Source of the DNA: Paguma larvata | Lineage: Eukaryota; Chordata; Mammalia; Carnivora; Viverridae | NCBI GenBank assembly: GCA_030068075.1 | Contig: CM057837.1 | Location: forward strand, 20,739,691-20,803,690 | DNA length: 64,000 nt | Direction: 5' to 3' | Notes under the pieces: model-generated | What the model was told of the DNA's origin: nothing | The model's input: the letters and a program-made list of their open reading frames with translations, nothing else | Database searches by the model: none | Position numbers and translations under genes: made by a program | In this document: piece after piece, positions 1 through 11,268 of the stretch | How positions within the stretch are numbered: the first letter of the stretch is position 1 | How the letters are laid out: each line of letters starts with the position of its first letter

Positions 1-185
1 GCGTGCGACTCTGGATTTGGGCTCAGATCGTGATCTCACAGTTGGTGAGTTCAAGCCCCGAGGCGGGCTCTGAGCTGACAGAGCGGAGCCTGCCTGGGAA
101 TTCTCTTTCTCTCTGCCCCTCCCCCGCTTGCATTCGCACGAGCGCGCTCTCTCTCTCTCAAAGAAATAAATACAAACTTTGAAAG
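1..185 (+). mobile_element. CAN-SINE (felid SINEC type), cut by window edge
   Basis: The tRNA-derived body (GGCTCAGATCGTGATCTCAC, then the B-box-like GAGTTCAAGCCCC), a CT-rich run and an A-rich tail are all present in plus orientation. The first few bases of the element lie outside the window. It is a non-coding retroposon mobilised by L1. Confidence 0.9.
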
Positions 186-189
186 AAAG

Positions 190-375
190 AACCGTATTTT
201 TCCATTTATTCTTTTGTTATTTTTCATTGTCTGTATTTTATTAACTGATTAATTTTTGCACTGTGGTCAGTAATTAAGATCTGTATAGTTTTTGCTAACT
301 GAAAGGTGAAAAGTGGTGAGGCTTAACACACGGTCAATTTTGTAACTGTCCTATGTGTTTGAAAAGGATGTGTAA
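190..375 (-). mobile_element. Old L1 (L1M-like) ORF2 fragment, antisense
   Basis: On the plus strand the text follows the reverse complement of mammalian L1 ORF2. It contains the 'tgTGGTCAG..AATT' stretch, a degenerate 'TTGAGGCTTgttt' segment and ends near 'TTTGAAAAGGATGTGTA'. It is heavily diverged and non-functional. Confidence 0.55.
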
Positions 376-384
376 TTACCCCTT

Positions 385-462
385 AAACAATTTATTTTGA
401 AAGAACTATAGAGAATCCCAAGCAGGCTCCCTGCTGTCAGCAAGGAGCCTGATTCAGGGCGA
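385..462 (-). mobile_element. Truncated CAN-SINE, antisense
   Basis: The phrase AATCCCAAGCAGGCTCC followed by CTGTCAGC and GAGCCTGATTCAGGGC matches the middle of a minus-strand CAN-SINE. The tRNA head is absent. It may be a separate insertion or a remnant older than its neighbour. Confidence 0.6.
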
Positions 463-2110
463 ATTTCCTCCCACTTCCTCTCCCCTGACCCCTTACTCCC
501 AGGTGCCCTCACAAACCCTTACTTGCCTCCCTCCTGCCTCGCCTCACCCATCTCTGCCCAAACGCCAACAACCTCCCAACAGGAGTTACCCCAAATTCAA
601 TGTACGAGGGATGAAATTCACAAACTCGCCAGAAAGGTTTGCAGGACAAAATCTGCAATTGGGTCAAGGAGGGACGCGGTGACGGCTGAGGATCAATGTC
701 TGCTCTTTGGGAGTGAAGACTGGGGGGTACGTGCACCACCCACAGAAGCACCAATGAGATAACTTGCCCTTAAACGCCCAGTCTTTTCTCATTTAATTGT
801 TTTCTCCATAAAATGTAAATACCACTGTCCAACAACCTCACCTTTTGGTCTCCATCCGGTGAACCGAGAACAAAGGACACAGCACTTTCATGGGAGGGGA
901 GCTCTCAGGGACTCCGGTGGACTCCCCAAATACAATAACCCGCTTTACCGAAATACAAGTCTCTAATAACTTGGCACGATGTCAATGGCTTGCCACCGTT
1001 GGTTCTTTGTTTTAGTGCGTTGTTTTGAACAGAGGAATAAACAGCCAGTTAAAGAAACCCCAGTTTACTAATCAATTACACGCAGGTGTTTATAGATTTC
1101 TTCTGTCTTAACGAAGGAGACTTGGGCTTGTGCCATCCTAGAAACGACTTAGACGCTAAAAGAACAGCCGATGGCTCGGTAATACTCTTTCGGAGGGATG
1201 CTGCCTCGAATCCGTCCTAGAGCCCTACCAGGGAGCTTCGGTTACTTCCTGTGCATGTTGTAAGCATGTGCTAGCGACCAGCTTTCTCATTTATAAAAAT
1301 CAGATCGCAGACCCTTAAAGACGAGAGTTAAAAGAGCAGAGAGATGATTTCCCATATGAAGCCCACTCTTAAACACTGTCTATTTTTAGGCAGAGAAGCA
1401 CGTTCTCATTTGGTCTGTTTTGACACTTAGGACTATTTTTAAAGAGCGCCTTGTGCCGTCTCTTTGTTTTGCACATTCCGTCGCTGTCTGTGGCCAAAGC
1501 CATCTCTGTTCTGGTGGCTGCGCACCAGGTTCCGACGTGGCGGCTCGCCGTTCCCGCCGGGGGCCGATGGGCTAGTCATTCCAGGAGCAACGTCTGCTCG
1601 GCCTTTCAGCGGTCAACGGCAGCCCTAATCAAAGCTCAGGACGCGGCGCTGCTGTCCCATGGGTCAAGACGAAAGGACGCTTCGCCCAATGGAACGTTTT
1701 TGTTTTTTTTTAATCTACAGAACTGGTACCATATTGAGGACTCCTTGGGGGGGGTGGGGAGCTGTGTGTGGGGGAGGAAGGGCTTGAAATGACAGGCTAA
1801 GTATAGGTTTCCCATATGTTCTGCTGAGTTCAGGAAAGAATCCATGCTGTTATGGTAACACCCTAAGAACCATTAAACAAGCACGAAGAATCCATTTCCT
1901 CCTCTGGGCTCTTTGCTGTTGCCCGCAATCTTTGGTCCTAGAGTGACACTGGGAGCCCGCGATTTGGGTAGAGCCCCTTTAGCTCGGTTCTGGTTTGGGT
2001 GGCTGGACGGCACGGCTCAAGTCCTGCTTTTCTCTGGGTGCAGTGAGGCTGGCACTTCCCAAACACACAGGGTAGTCATTCTCGAGTCCCCGTGCCGCGC
2101 AGAGGACTCG
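463..2110. other. Unique intergenic sequence
   Basis: I recognise no repeat or gene here. Small frames at 523-762 and 1451-1792 lack family motifs and splice context. The 1500-1690 part is moderately CpG-rich; the rest is ordinary. Confidence 0.5.
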
Positions 2111-2400
2111 GAAAGCGCTGTGTAAGTGTGAAATGCTGTACGTTGCCTTTATAAGTACCTATCAAAACAAATGAAAACATCTCATTTAACACACAGTATT
2201 TAAGTAAACACGTTGCGAAGATACCAAAATAATCCCCCCCAAATATTAAACAACAAATCAACCCCCTGTCAGAGCCTGACTCACCGAATAAATGGAATGA
2301 ATAAAACTGTAACTCACACGCTTGACTGCGGCTCTATGAAATTGTCAGATTTGTTAGGTGTCGCGTGTGATTTCTGCACAGAATAACCAAAATAACTTCA
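2111..2400. other. AT-rich unique patch
   Basis: This AT-rich stretch sits between GC-rich flanks and has several AAT/TAAA-type motifs and no recognisable repeat. It could be a weak non-coding regulatory element, but nothing proves it. Confidence 0.25.
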
Positions 2401-3360
2401 AACGCTGTAGTCTCTCCCCCCAGTCGAAATCAAACAGACAGGCAGGTTTCCAAATCGGGCAATACCGGCACAAGAGCACACATCACATTTCTTCCCTTCT
2501 TTCCCTCCGCCCGCCCAAACAGGAGCCGCATCAGAAAGTCAGATCTAAGAAGCATGATTTCAGCTCTGCCTGGTCTGGTCACATCGCTTGTAGCGGACAC
2601 GCTGGTTCCCAGCAGAGAGGACGGGTGCATTCGTGACCCAGGGTCATACAGTCGTTCACGGGATTATAAGCGACCGCACTAGCATCTGGCCTTCCCTGCC
2701 CAAGAACAAATCGCTACCCCTTAGGCCTGAAGGCGAAACATTGAAACTGTCTCAAATATTCTCCTGCTGTTTATAACCTTGGTCTAAGCATCCAGGACCC
2801 TGGTCAGCCTCGAGCGGCATGTGCAATCCTTCCACGCCCACCATGGCAGCCCCTGGAGAGGATGGGCAAGTCTCAACAACATCCCACGGGAGAAATCGAT
2901 CGTACCCCTGAGAACAGACAGACGCCAAAGCCTAACCAAACCAATGCCCGACACCTGTCACATCCGGGATCTTTAAAAGGAAGGATTTGGCTCTGCGAGC
3001 CCACGGTCACTGGAGAGCTCAGTGTCTTTAGCCGATCGGGACGGTTCTGATCAAAGCGGATATGTTTGCCAACTCAACCTGGTCTGATTTCTTGCTCCTT
3101 CCTGATAGGGTCCTGCCCCCTTCCCTTTGGGCCTTGCGAGCCACGTTCTCGTGGGCACCCGTTGAATAAATGCAAGACATGCCCACACACCTCACGTGTT
3201 TACTCATCACTCAACGACTGTTTTTCCAGCCTCTGCCTTGGGCTTTGGGGAACAGGCTGAGCAGGGACACACTTGCCCTCCCTCTCCGAGCGTGAGTCCA
3301 GACTCCCTGTCAGCCGAGGAGACGCAGCAACCCCCTTGTATGAGTCGAGGTTTCAAGCCA
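2401..3360. other. Unique intergenic sequence
   Basis: No repeat, RNA gene or coding signal recognised. Short open frames on both strands overlap each other and look accidental. Confidence 0.5.
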
Positions 3361-3715
3361 AGAATGCCGATTAAATGTGGATCGGGCAACAATACTTGGA
3401 AAGGTCACAATTATAATTTTATTAAGCTGTGATCGGGGAGAGAAGATAAATGTCATAGGAGTGTGTTTAATACTGGATACATAGGATTGTGTTTCTTGTG
3501 TACATGAAAATTCGGATTTCTGTAAGGGCAGAAGCGGAGCCTAATTTTTTATCTGCTGGATGAGAAATTGATTTTAATTCTTTCCCTGCTAATTAAAGGA
3601 AAATTAGAAAAACAAACTATTTGCTACAGCGCTAAATACATTTTGATTACTTATGGATATAAGCAGTTATTTGGGTTTCATTTATTTACTCACTGAAAGC
3701 CTAATGATAGGGAAA
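3361..3715. promoter_or_regulatory. Candidate conserved non-coding element, AT-rich
   Basis: This AT-rich island between GC-rich flanks has no repeat signature and contains clustered homeodomain-type motifs, including TAATTAA at 3590-3596 and several ATTA/TTAATT sites. That composition is typical of developmental enhancers. Conservation cannot be tested here, so the call is inference. Confidence 0.3.
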
Positions 3716-4841
3716 ATTAAGAGTGGGGTAATGGGGAGGCCCCGTGGGTTTATTCGGCAGAGGGGGTGAGGTCCGCGTGCCCACCGGTGGCTGGGACATG
3801 AAGTCGCGGTGCTCCGCCCCGTTCCCGCAGGGCGGGCTGTGCGGGGAGACAGCAGACAGCAGTCACACTGGGTTGGGCAAGAGGTGATGAGAGAGAGAGA
3901 GAGAGGGAGCAGCGTGCGGCTGGAGGTGGGGGGGCAGGGGCGGAGGAAACCTCCAGCGGACAGCCTGGCGCTGGCGTCTCGCTCAGGAAGAGGTCCAGAC
4001 CTGCGAGGAGGTGAGGAGGTGACAACTCGATGGAGGAGGACGGTCAACAGGATTTTTTTTTTTTTTGGTTTAAAATGACTCAAATTTATTACAGTTTTGG
4101 AGCCCAGAGTCAGAATAGGTCTCCTGACAGAAATCTAGGTGTGGGCAGGGCTGCGTTCCTTCCCGGAGGCTCTGGGGAGAAGCCATCTCCCTTCCCTGTT
4201 TGGGGTCTGGGGCCACCTTGGTTGGAGGCCCCTTCCTGCCTCCTCGGGGCCGGCGTGGGTCCGAGTCCTCCCCACAGGGCCCGGTTCGGCCATCATCTTC
4301 CCTCTCCGCCTTTTTTGGGTAAACACAGAAAGAGGAGGGTGTGCGAGGCAGAGAAGGGAAGGAACGTGGTGGGACTGAGACTGCCTGGGGGGGCAGGGGG
4401 GGAGGTGAGGCTGGAGCAGGGCCCGGCGGGCGCCCGGAGGAGGCCGGCCCCTGGGCGAGGCTCAGCTGGCAGGAGTGGAAGAGCGGAGAGCTACCTTCAA
4501 GGGCGAGGGAGGACTTGAGTGCCTCTGGAGTGACCGCTGGGTCCTAGGGAGGAGGGGGGAGGGCTGCAGCCCAGAACGAGGTACCCAAAGCAGAGCCTTG
4601 TGGAAGGTGGGGGGCGGGCGTTGCCCTTTTGGTGACGGCTGGGACGCGGGCCTTGGGGACACGGCCTGGATGTCCAGAGGGCATGGTCCCGCTTTGGGAT
4701 TTCCCAGCAGATGGACACCGGAAGGCCTCGGGCAGGGCTTTTGAAGCTGGCTGCACCCGTGACCTCCTGGGACCTGAAACTCGCTGAGGCTTGGGCCCCA
4801 CCCAGCTCAGTTACGTCGGGTCCCTGTGCTGGGGCCCGTTT
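3716..4841. other. GC-rich unique sequence
   Basis: This is GC- and G-run-rich sequence with moderate CpG content, a T-run at 4051-4064 and a short GA run near 3891-3905. Overlapping frames on both strands (for example 4030-4518 plus and 4497-4922 minus) are GC-driven shadows. No gene is supported. Confidence 0.45.
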
Positions 4842-4881
4842 GGTATTTTTATTTTTATTAATTTTTAAATGTTTATTTATT

Positions 4882-4919
<38 letters not shown>

Positions 4920-5087
4920 CATGAGCAGGGGAGGGGCAGAGAGAGAGAGGGAGACCAGAATCCGAGGCAGGCTCCGGGCTCTGAGCTGTCAGCACAGAGC
5001 CCGACGTGGGTCTCTAACCCACGAAGCACGAAATCATGACCTGAGCCGAAGTCCAACGTTTAACCAACTGAGTCACCCAGGCGCCAC
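4842..5087 (-). mobile_element. CAN-SINE, near full length, antisense
   Basis: T-rich tail complement, expanded GA tract, GAGCAGGGGAGGGGCAGAG block, then the tRNA part ending CACCCAGGCGCCAC. It is the reverse complement of the felid SINE. The tail-side microsatellite is expanded to about 34 bases. Confidence 0.93.
4885..4918. repeat. (GA)n microsatellite inside SINE
   Basis: An uninterrupted GA dinucleotide run of about 17 units, derived from the CT-rich region of the antisense SINE. It is likely length-polymorphic. Confidence 0.95.
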
Positions 5088-5840
5088 GAACCTAATGATT
5101 TTTTAACAAAATGGACTTATTCCATTCTAGAAACGGCAACAATCATTTTGCTCTACGGAGCTGGGGCCGGTGAGTAAAGATAGCTCTACAAAAGAGAACA
5201 GTGTTTTGCCGAGGCCACATTTCTGGAAAAGAACGCTCTGGCTTTTCCCCTCTGCAGATAAATCCCCCTTAGTTATTTATTGAATGGCTGTGATAACCAC
5301 TTCTGCTCTGAACTAAACATACGCAGAGATGCACTTCACCCAGAGAAGTGCCCGCAGCAAAAACCAGTTTTCCCCCAGAACACTGGTCAAGACTCACAGC
5401 CTGGTGGGCCGGCGGAGGAGCGTGGAACCAGACCACGGCCTCCCCGTGTGGAGGATGGGGCGGCGGGGGGCGGGGGGGAGCACACCCCCTCCTCCGCCGG
5501 ACAGGAAGGCAGGGAGCCGGCTTTCACGGGCTCTGCAGGGTGGATGGAACCATCTATAGCTGAAGTCCCCAAGCACTCAGGTGCTACACAACCTTACTCA
5601 GACTCAGAAACTGTTTTTTTTCCAAAAAAGCACATCCTTTATCCTTTCCCTTAAAAGACTGTACAAAAGTCAGTTTATCATTTTTAAACATTTGGACACC
5701 CCCCCCCAAAAAAAAACCCCCCAGTTTCTGAAAATCAAAGAAACTAATGGTAACTAGTGTCCAAGCAGACTCGAACCTTAAAGGCAGCTGAGTGACTACT
5801 GATAGCCGGGTAAAGCACCGCCCGGCCTCCACCCAACGCC
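5088..5840. other. Unique sequence with homopolymer runs
   Basis: No repeat or gene recognised. The 5400-5510 part is CpG- and G-rich. A C-run followed by an A-run and another C-run lies at 5699-5722. Confidence 0.45.
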
Positions 5841-6350
5841 TAATTACTCACCCGCCTGCCTTTGTTCCGCCAGTGTCTGCTTTAACAGTGCAGTCAAACA
5901 CGGGGAACCGTGTCCATTTATGGGAAAGTCAAAGACCAATAAATAAAAAGTTTAATTTCCTGATTCCCTGAAGTCGGTAGGGCTGAGAAAATACTCCCCG
6001 CTCCTTCCAACAACGTCTCTCAAAAAACCGTGTGGCCAGCCGCCTCGTATCAAATTTCATTGCTCGTAAAAAGGAATCAGATAACGTGAAGTGAAAAAAA
6101 GCAGGACACAAAGTGCAGCTGTGTTTACAGCTCAAAAACCATCCGCTGTGGGCTAAGCGCCGGAACCGCGCAAGCGCGCGATCAGACCTTCGTGATCGGG
6201 GCAGGATTCCGCGACATCGCTTTCCCGTTTCTAAATTTTCTGCGCCTCGATTCGTTTGACAGCCACAAAAAAATCCAAACTGATCAGCAAAATGATTAGC
6301 GAATCGTTTAACAGGTGCCCTCACTCAGAACAAGATCATCACCTGAGGCC
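5841..6350. promoter_or_regulatory. Candidate conserved non-coding element
   Basis: This patch has no repeat signature, retains CpGs and shows clustered motifs such as TTTGACAG near 6254, TGATCA, ATGATTAG and TTTACAGCTC. A 131-codon minus-strand frame spans 5929-6324 but resembles no family I know. An enhancer-like element is plausible; conservation is untested. Confidence 0.3.
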
Positions 6351-6516
6351 TCCGATGTTAAGCACATCAGCTGAAAACTGAGAAATTCATCCAAGCGTCC
6401 TAGGATTCCATTTCTGAGCTTTCTCTCACCTGAGGGGCTGCTGACTCCTGAGCAGGTATCTGCAGTGACTACCATTACTAAAAAGTAATCCTTAGGTCTT
6501 TCTTCTTATTGAATTC

Positions 6517-6712
6517 TTTTTTTTTTTAATGTTTATTTATTTATTTTGATGGGGGGCGGGTAGAGAGAGAGGGAGAGAGAATCCCAAGCAGGCTCTGCGC
6601 TGTCAGCGCCTGAACCCAACACGGGGCTCCATCTCATGACCTGGTGAGATCATGGTCTGAGCCAAACTCAAGAGTTGGGACGTTGAACCGACTGAGCCGC
6701 CCAGGAGCTCCG
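6517..6712 (-). mobile_element. CAN-SINE, antisense, with target-site duplication
   Basis: T-run, TTTATTTATTT, GA-rich tract, AATCCCAAGCAGGCTC and a tRNA head ending CCGCCCAGGAGCTC. A 9-bp target-site duplication ATTGAATTC flanks it (6508-6516 and 6720-6728), so the insertion is intact at both ends. Confidence 0.92.
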
Positions 6713-6728
6713 GCCACTGATTGAATTC

Positions 6729-7483
6729 CTGAAGGGACTTAACGATATTTAGGAAACTTTCCCGTCTGTAAATATGACATGGGAAGATGAGACCGTGACC
6801 TGGGTGTGTGGTTCCATGTCTAGTAACAAAATGGGGGGAAACTGACTGGGTTATTCACATGAACTGTCTACAGAGAGCACAGAAATGGACAGAACCAGTT
6901 CTGACCCGTTCCAGCCCACACGGTCAGGCTGAGCAAGTCAGCATGAGTGTTTCATCCCGGGACCACACCTGAGGGTCCCATTGCTGGGCTGCTCCTGGGT
7001 CTGCCGACACGGGAGGAGCTGGGGACGCTCCATCAGTGGGCTGGTTCTCTTACCCTGCCTTTTTTCAACTCTTTCTCAAACGGGGGTCCTCAGAGCGTCC
7101 CCCCCGAAACTTCCCCTTTTCCTCCTCTTCCCTCTCCTCTTTCTTGCATGCGTTTTGTTGGCCGATCACTTATGCGGACGGCCATTTATTCCGAGGCCCC
7201 ACGCCAGGCATCGAAGGTACGACACGAAGAAGAGTCGCGTCCCTCTTGGAAGGCCCGTGGCAGCGGGGAGGAGAAATGATTGCACGGGCCCCGGCGGTCT
7301 CCTGGGCATGTACACTCAGCAGGTCCGACTGAAGCTCAAGGTCTCTGCGAGACTGACTCTTCCCCTTCCTCATATTCCACATAAAGGCACCACCATCCAT
7401 CCAGTCACCAAAAGGCCAAAGGCTGGGGGTCCACCCACCCCAGCGCCTCCCTGCCTCTCCCCTGGCACTCCGCCAATCTGCAT
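6729..7483. other. Unique intergenic sequence
   Basis: No recognised repeat or gene. Overlapping plus-strand frames at 6947-7279, 6981-7556 and 7036-7332 run in three different phases, and one extends into the downstream SINE, which argues against coding. Confidence 0.5.
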
Positions 7484-7500
7484 TAGAAAGGTCTCTCCAG

Positions 7501-7723
7501 GGGCGCCTGGGTGGTTCAGTTGGTTAAGCAGCCACCGACTTCAGCTCAGGTCATGATCTCACGGTCTGTGAGTTCGAGCCCCGCGTCGGGCTCTGTGCTG
7601 ACGGCTCAGAGCCTGGAGCCTGCTTCGGATTCTGTGTCTCCCTCTCTCTCTGCCCTTCCCTGCTCACACTCTATGTCTCTCAAAAATAAAAAAAATAAAA
7701 AAAATTAATAAAACGTTAAAAAA
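7501..7723 (+). mobile_element. CAN-SINE, full length, perfect 17-bp TSD
   Basis: Complete element from the GGGCGCCTGGGTGG head through a B-box-like region to an A-rich tail. A perfect 17-bp duplication TAGAAAGGTCTCTCCAG flanks it (7484-7500 and 7724-7740). The intact duplication indicates a relatively recent L1-mediated insertion. Confidence 0.97.
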
Positions 7724-7784
7724 TAGAAAGGTCTCTCCAGTACTTCCGTTCTTTCCATTCCTACCACCACCGCCCCAGCCCCCT

Positions 7785-8200
7785 GCCTCTCGGCTGCCTG
7801 CTGTCGTCTTCCGGCACACCCTCGTAGCCCTCCATGGCCACTGTACACCGCGGGATTCTTCTAAACGCTACCCACGTGCTGGTGCCCTTGCTTAAAAACG
7901 CTGACGACTCACCTCAGTGGACTGAGGTCAGCCTCCCTGCCAAGGCCCCTGACTACTCGATGCCAACATCCATATGCCACCAACCAGGACACTGGTACCT
8001 GTCATTTCCCAGGCATTTGGCTCCGGTTGACAGACTGGCCCTTGGCTCATGCCGTTCCCTCTGCCTACAGTGCTCTCCCAAACGCCCCACAGAGGAGGTC
8101 CTGGGCGCTGTTCGCCTGTTGTTCCGGGCTCGGCTCCAGCCCCGTGTTCTCGGCATCCTCACACTCCTCCAGCCCTGCCCTTGGTCACCTCCTTTCTGAC
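7785..8200 (+). mobile_element. LINE/L2 fragment
   Basis: A diverged match to the L2 phrase 'TTGCTTAAAA..', then 'AAGGCCCCTGACTAC', then 'CATGCCGTTCCCTCTGCCTAC', as in the L2 consensus. It is ancient and non-functional. The 121-codon frame within it (7834-8199) is incidental. Confidence 0.5.
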
Positions 8201-9919
8201 CGCAATGCAGAATGTTCCAGACCAGGGGTGAGTTCCCTGCCCCACAGTTGACGGCCACCCCAGGAGCGCTTCTGGCTACACCGTTGTCCCCTGAGATAGC
8301 TCGTGGGGAGTGACCCGATACCAGCGTGTGGTATTCCTGAAAACGAGGTGAGGTTTTTCTCAGAACCCAAAACACTGATATTTTTAAAAATGGAAAATCT
8401 GAGTTAAGACTTGAGTTACATTCAGATAATTATAGGCAGCAGTCGATTTTCAGATTAAATGAGGTTCCATTCGTTGAGAAAGCGTTCTGACCCCACCCTT
8501 CCTTCAGGGTATCTGATTATGGCTTCGATGACTGTTTCCAGGGTTACTAGTGAAACCGAGATGTTTTTTTCCTTTAATGTTTATTAGTCATTCTTCTTTC
8601 TCCCAGAAGTCCTTGATGGAATCTCTTAAATTGCAGATGGAGGTGGGGGTGGAGAACGGGGGTCTGGGAGGGAGACGTCTCAGGAGAGAAGAGAGAAGTC
8701 CCCGTTCCCTCCCCCGCCCCTCAGCCTGACCACCGCCTCCCCGTCTGTGCTGGCGTCGTCCCTCCTCTGCCCTCCCTTCTTCCTTCCAGAACCAGATCCC
8801 GGAAGATCTCGCCCGGTTCCTTGGATGATTCACTCTCTTCGGGACATCTCTCGTCATCATTCTCCCAGAGACACTCAAGCAGGAAGGAGAGGGGACGTCG
8901 GTGCCACAGGCCGGTGAGATGGAGAGCATGCTAGGGCCCCGCGCGGAGAGCGAAGGCTGTCATACCTTACTGAAAAATCAAACACGGTACAGGTTCGTTA
9001 TTAAAATGTTGGCCGTCGGTCTTCAAGACGGACCCCGGCGATCTCTGCCTCCTGGTGTTCAAGCCCCGGTCTGGTTCCCTAACACACCGAATCGGGGCTG
9101 GCCCCCTGCGATCAGCAGAATATGGTGGATGAGACCATATCTGACTTATGAGGCGGGGTCATAAAAACGGACAGAGCTTCTGCCTGGCATTCTCTCTCGT
9201 GGGGACGCTCGCCCTTGGGACACGGCCACCAGACTCTGAAGAAGCCCAAACTGGCCCTCGTGAAGAGCCACGTTGCGGAAGAAACTCCCCAGCCTGCAGC
9301 CGGCCTCAACCCCCGGACAGTGAACGAGCCTTCGAATGTTTCCACCCCGTGGCCTTTAAGTAGGCTCCGAGAGGCCCCGGACTAACCGGCCCCCGTCCGG
9401 ATTCCTGGCTCACGGAACGCTTGTTTTGTGTCTGTACAGTTTTGGGGTCACTGGTGAGGCAGTCCCAGCCGCTGAAGCAAGACGGCGAAACGGATTGGGC
9501 TCCAGCGTGGCTGTCACCAAACGTGGGCGCACCTGGAGCCCCTAAGCCCCAGCAGAGGTGGTGTCTGGCAAGCGCTTGCTGGAAGGAATCGGAACGATCT
9601 GGGGACGGGGCTCCATGGGGAGGAGTATACACGGCCACCTAGGAGGCTGGTTGGGGCGCCCCGTTTCCAATAGTCTTAAACGTGCACGGTGGGCGACCAT
9701 GCAGATGGAAACCACAAGAGGGCAGGTGTGCCTGCCGAAATAGGGTTCCGTGGACGTCACCTTCTCTCGTATTGACTCCCCCGCTTTTGCATTTTACCGA
9801 TGATCCTGTTTGACAGCGACCACCGCCCACAGATCAGCCTCATTGCGAAGAGGTGAACCTACCTTTCAAAACCCAACCATCCAGGAAAGGGTTCCGTCGG
9901 AGAGGCTCCCGGACAGTTC
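8201..9919. other. Unique intergenic sequence
   Basis: Nothing recognisable apart from a short 'CCTTTAATGTTTATTAG' scrap near 8570 that resembles a SINE tail complement. GC content is mixed. Frames up to 140 codons occur on both strands without coding motifs. Confidence 0.45.
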
Positions 9920-10290
9920 ATCTAACAATTGCCGTATTTGTGTTTCTCATAAAATATATTTTTGTAATGACAACACCTACAATTTCATTACGAAGAAAAA
10001 TTGAGCTGCTATTTTTAAATGTCAGTGGGATAAACATTTCCTGACTTTATTTCGCTGCACGAAGGCAGATGTGCTATTTACTCAATCTCATTTATTTCAT
10101 AATGGGATTAAATAATGCTTCATTATTTCATAATGAACAGAGTAATATGGTGATCTCGAAAAAAGAAGCAATTACACTTATTTTTCTTGCACCTCGGAAC
10201 CCCTTCCCCCCTCGACGCATCCTGACATTAAAATGAACTAATTTGTTGGGTAATTTAAAGTCGGCTCAATTTCTCCAGGAAAGATGAGGA
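9920..10290. promoter_or_regulatory. Candidate conserved non-coding element with repeated motif
   Basis: This AT-rich island is free of repeat signatures. The 13-mer TTATTTCATAATG occurs twice in direct orientation (10092-10104 and 10123-10135), surrounded by ATTA/TAAT and CAATTA sites. It resembles homeodomain/POU enhancer DNA. Function is inferred only from composition and motif clustering. Confidence 0.35.
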
Positions 10291-10369
10291 AGCGGGCTTC
10301 TCAGACCCCGGGGTTTTTCTGATTACAAATTGTCTTCTGAAAACGTCTCTCATAAGCTCCAGGTAGCCT

Positions 10370-10559
10370 CGCCCCCTGAGTGCTTCTCACCGTCTGCGCG
10401 GACAGTGCTCCTGGCGGCCAGTCAGCGCCTCTCTCTGCGGGGCTGCGTAACCGCCGCTCTGGAACCGGTAGTGATGCATCATCCAAGGCCGAACTGCGCC
10501 CCCCACCCCTGCAGTGCGCCCCTGCACCGATCGGAGCCAGCGGGTGGGGGCGCGGAGCT
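10370..10559. other. CpG-rich unique segment
   Basis: GC- and CpG-rich DNA adjoining a MIR relic. A 257-codon plus-strand frame starts at 10330 and runs to 11103, but it crosses the MIR, so it is most likely accidental. Confidence 0.4.
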
Positions 10560-10790
10560 CAGCGGCTGCCAATTTGGATGCGTAAGTCGTGGGACCCTGG
10601 GCTCCTCGGCAGCCTCTCTGAACCTCAGCTTTGCCATTTGTGAGATGGGCCCACGCTTCTGTTTCTCTCCAGAGGATGCTGCGGGGACCGAAAGAACGGA
10701 CCACGGCCCGGCGCGCTGTGATCACCCGCACCTGGGAACGTGTGCGCGCTGCCTGGGACGGCCGGCGCTCGGCAGACAGCTGGCCGGTCT
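10560..10790 (+). mobile_element. MIR SINE relic
   Basis: The segment reading 'GGGACCCTGGGCTCCTCGGC..CCTCTCTGAACCTCAGCTTTGCC..ATTTGTGAGATGGG' matches the MIR core (ACCTTGGGCAAG, CCTCAGTTTCC, TGTAAAATGGG). It is ancient and CpG-enriched relative to consensus. Confidence 0.7.
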
Positions 10791-11259
10791 CACTTTTCAC
10801 CGCCCTGCTTTTTGCTCTATAACCACCTTTAAAAATGGCTTTGAAACAAGGATGCTAGAAAGTGCTATGTCTCCCTTACTGGCTGTGTGCAACCCATGGC
10901 CTCCCCGAGGGCTTCCAAAAGCTTCCTCCGGAACGCATGCCCCTTTCCATGCTTCTATACTGCGCCTGCAGTCCAGCTATTATTCGGAAAAATTCCACCC
11001 GAAGGAAGCCTTCCACCCCATTTTCCCGCTCGACGTTGGCAGAGACGGTCTAGCACAAGGGTGGCAGTTTCTAAAACAGCCTGTCTCCTGCTTCCCCCTC
11101 TGAATCCCCGCGGAGTTCTTTCAAACTTGGCCTCCTCCAAGATCAAGCACACCGAGTCCGATGTTTTTATAAGGCAGAGTTCTGCAATGGCACACGGGAA
11201 TTTCTTTCCCTTCCCGTGCCAAATGTTTCTTAGCATTACATGGTCTGAAATATATCAAT
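10791..11259. other. Unique intergenic sequence
   Basis: No repeat recognised. The frames here run into an antisense SINE and are not supported as coding. Confidence 0.45.
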
Positions 11260-11268
11260 ACAAAGTGG

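Noticed and set aside
5929..6324. 131-codon minus-strand frame
   Set aside because: Sequence is Arg/Phe/Cys-rich without family motifs; it sits in what looks like a non-coding conserved patch.
7511..7708. Repeated short proteins rich in Ser (several loci of this kind)
   Set aside because: Frames of the type SSSPASGSVLTAQSLEPASDSVSPSLSA are translations of the CAN-SINE body and recur wherever the SINE does.
10330..11103. 257-codon open frame
   Set aside because: It crosses a MIR relic and overlaps a 137-codon antisense frame. No recognisable protein family.
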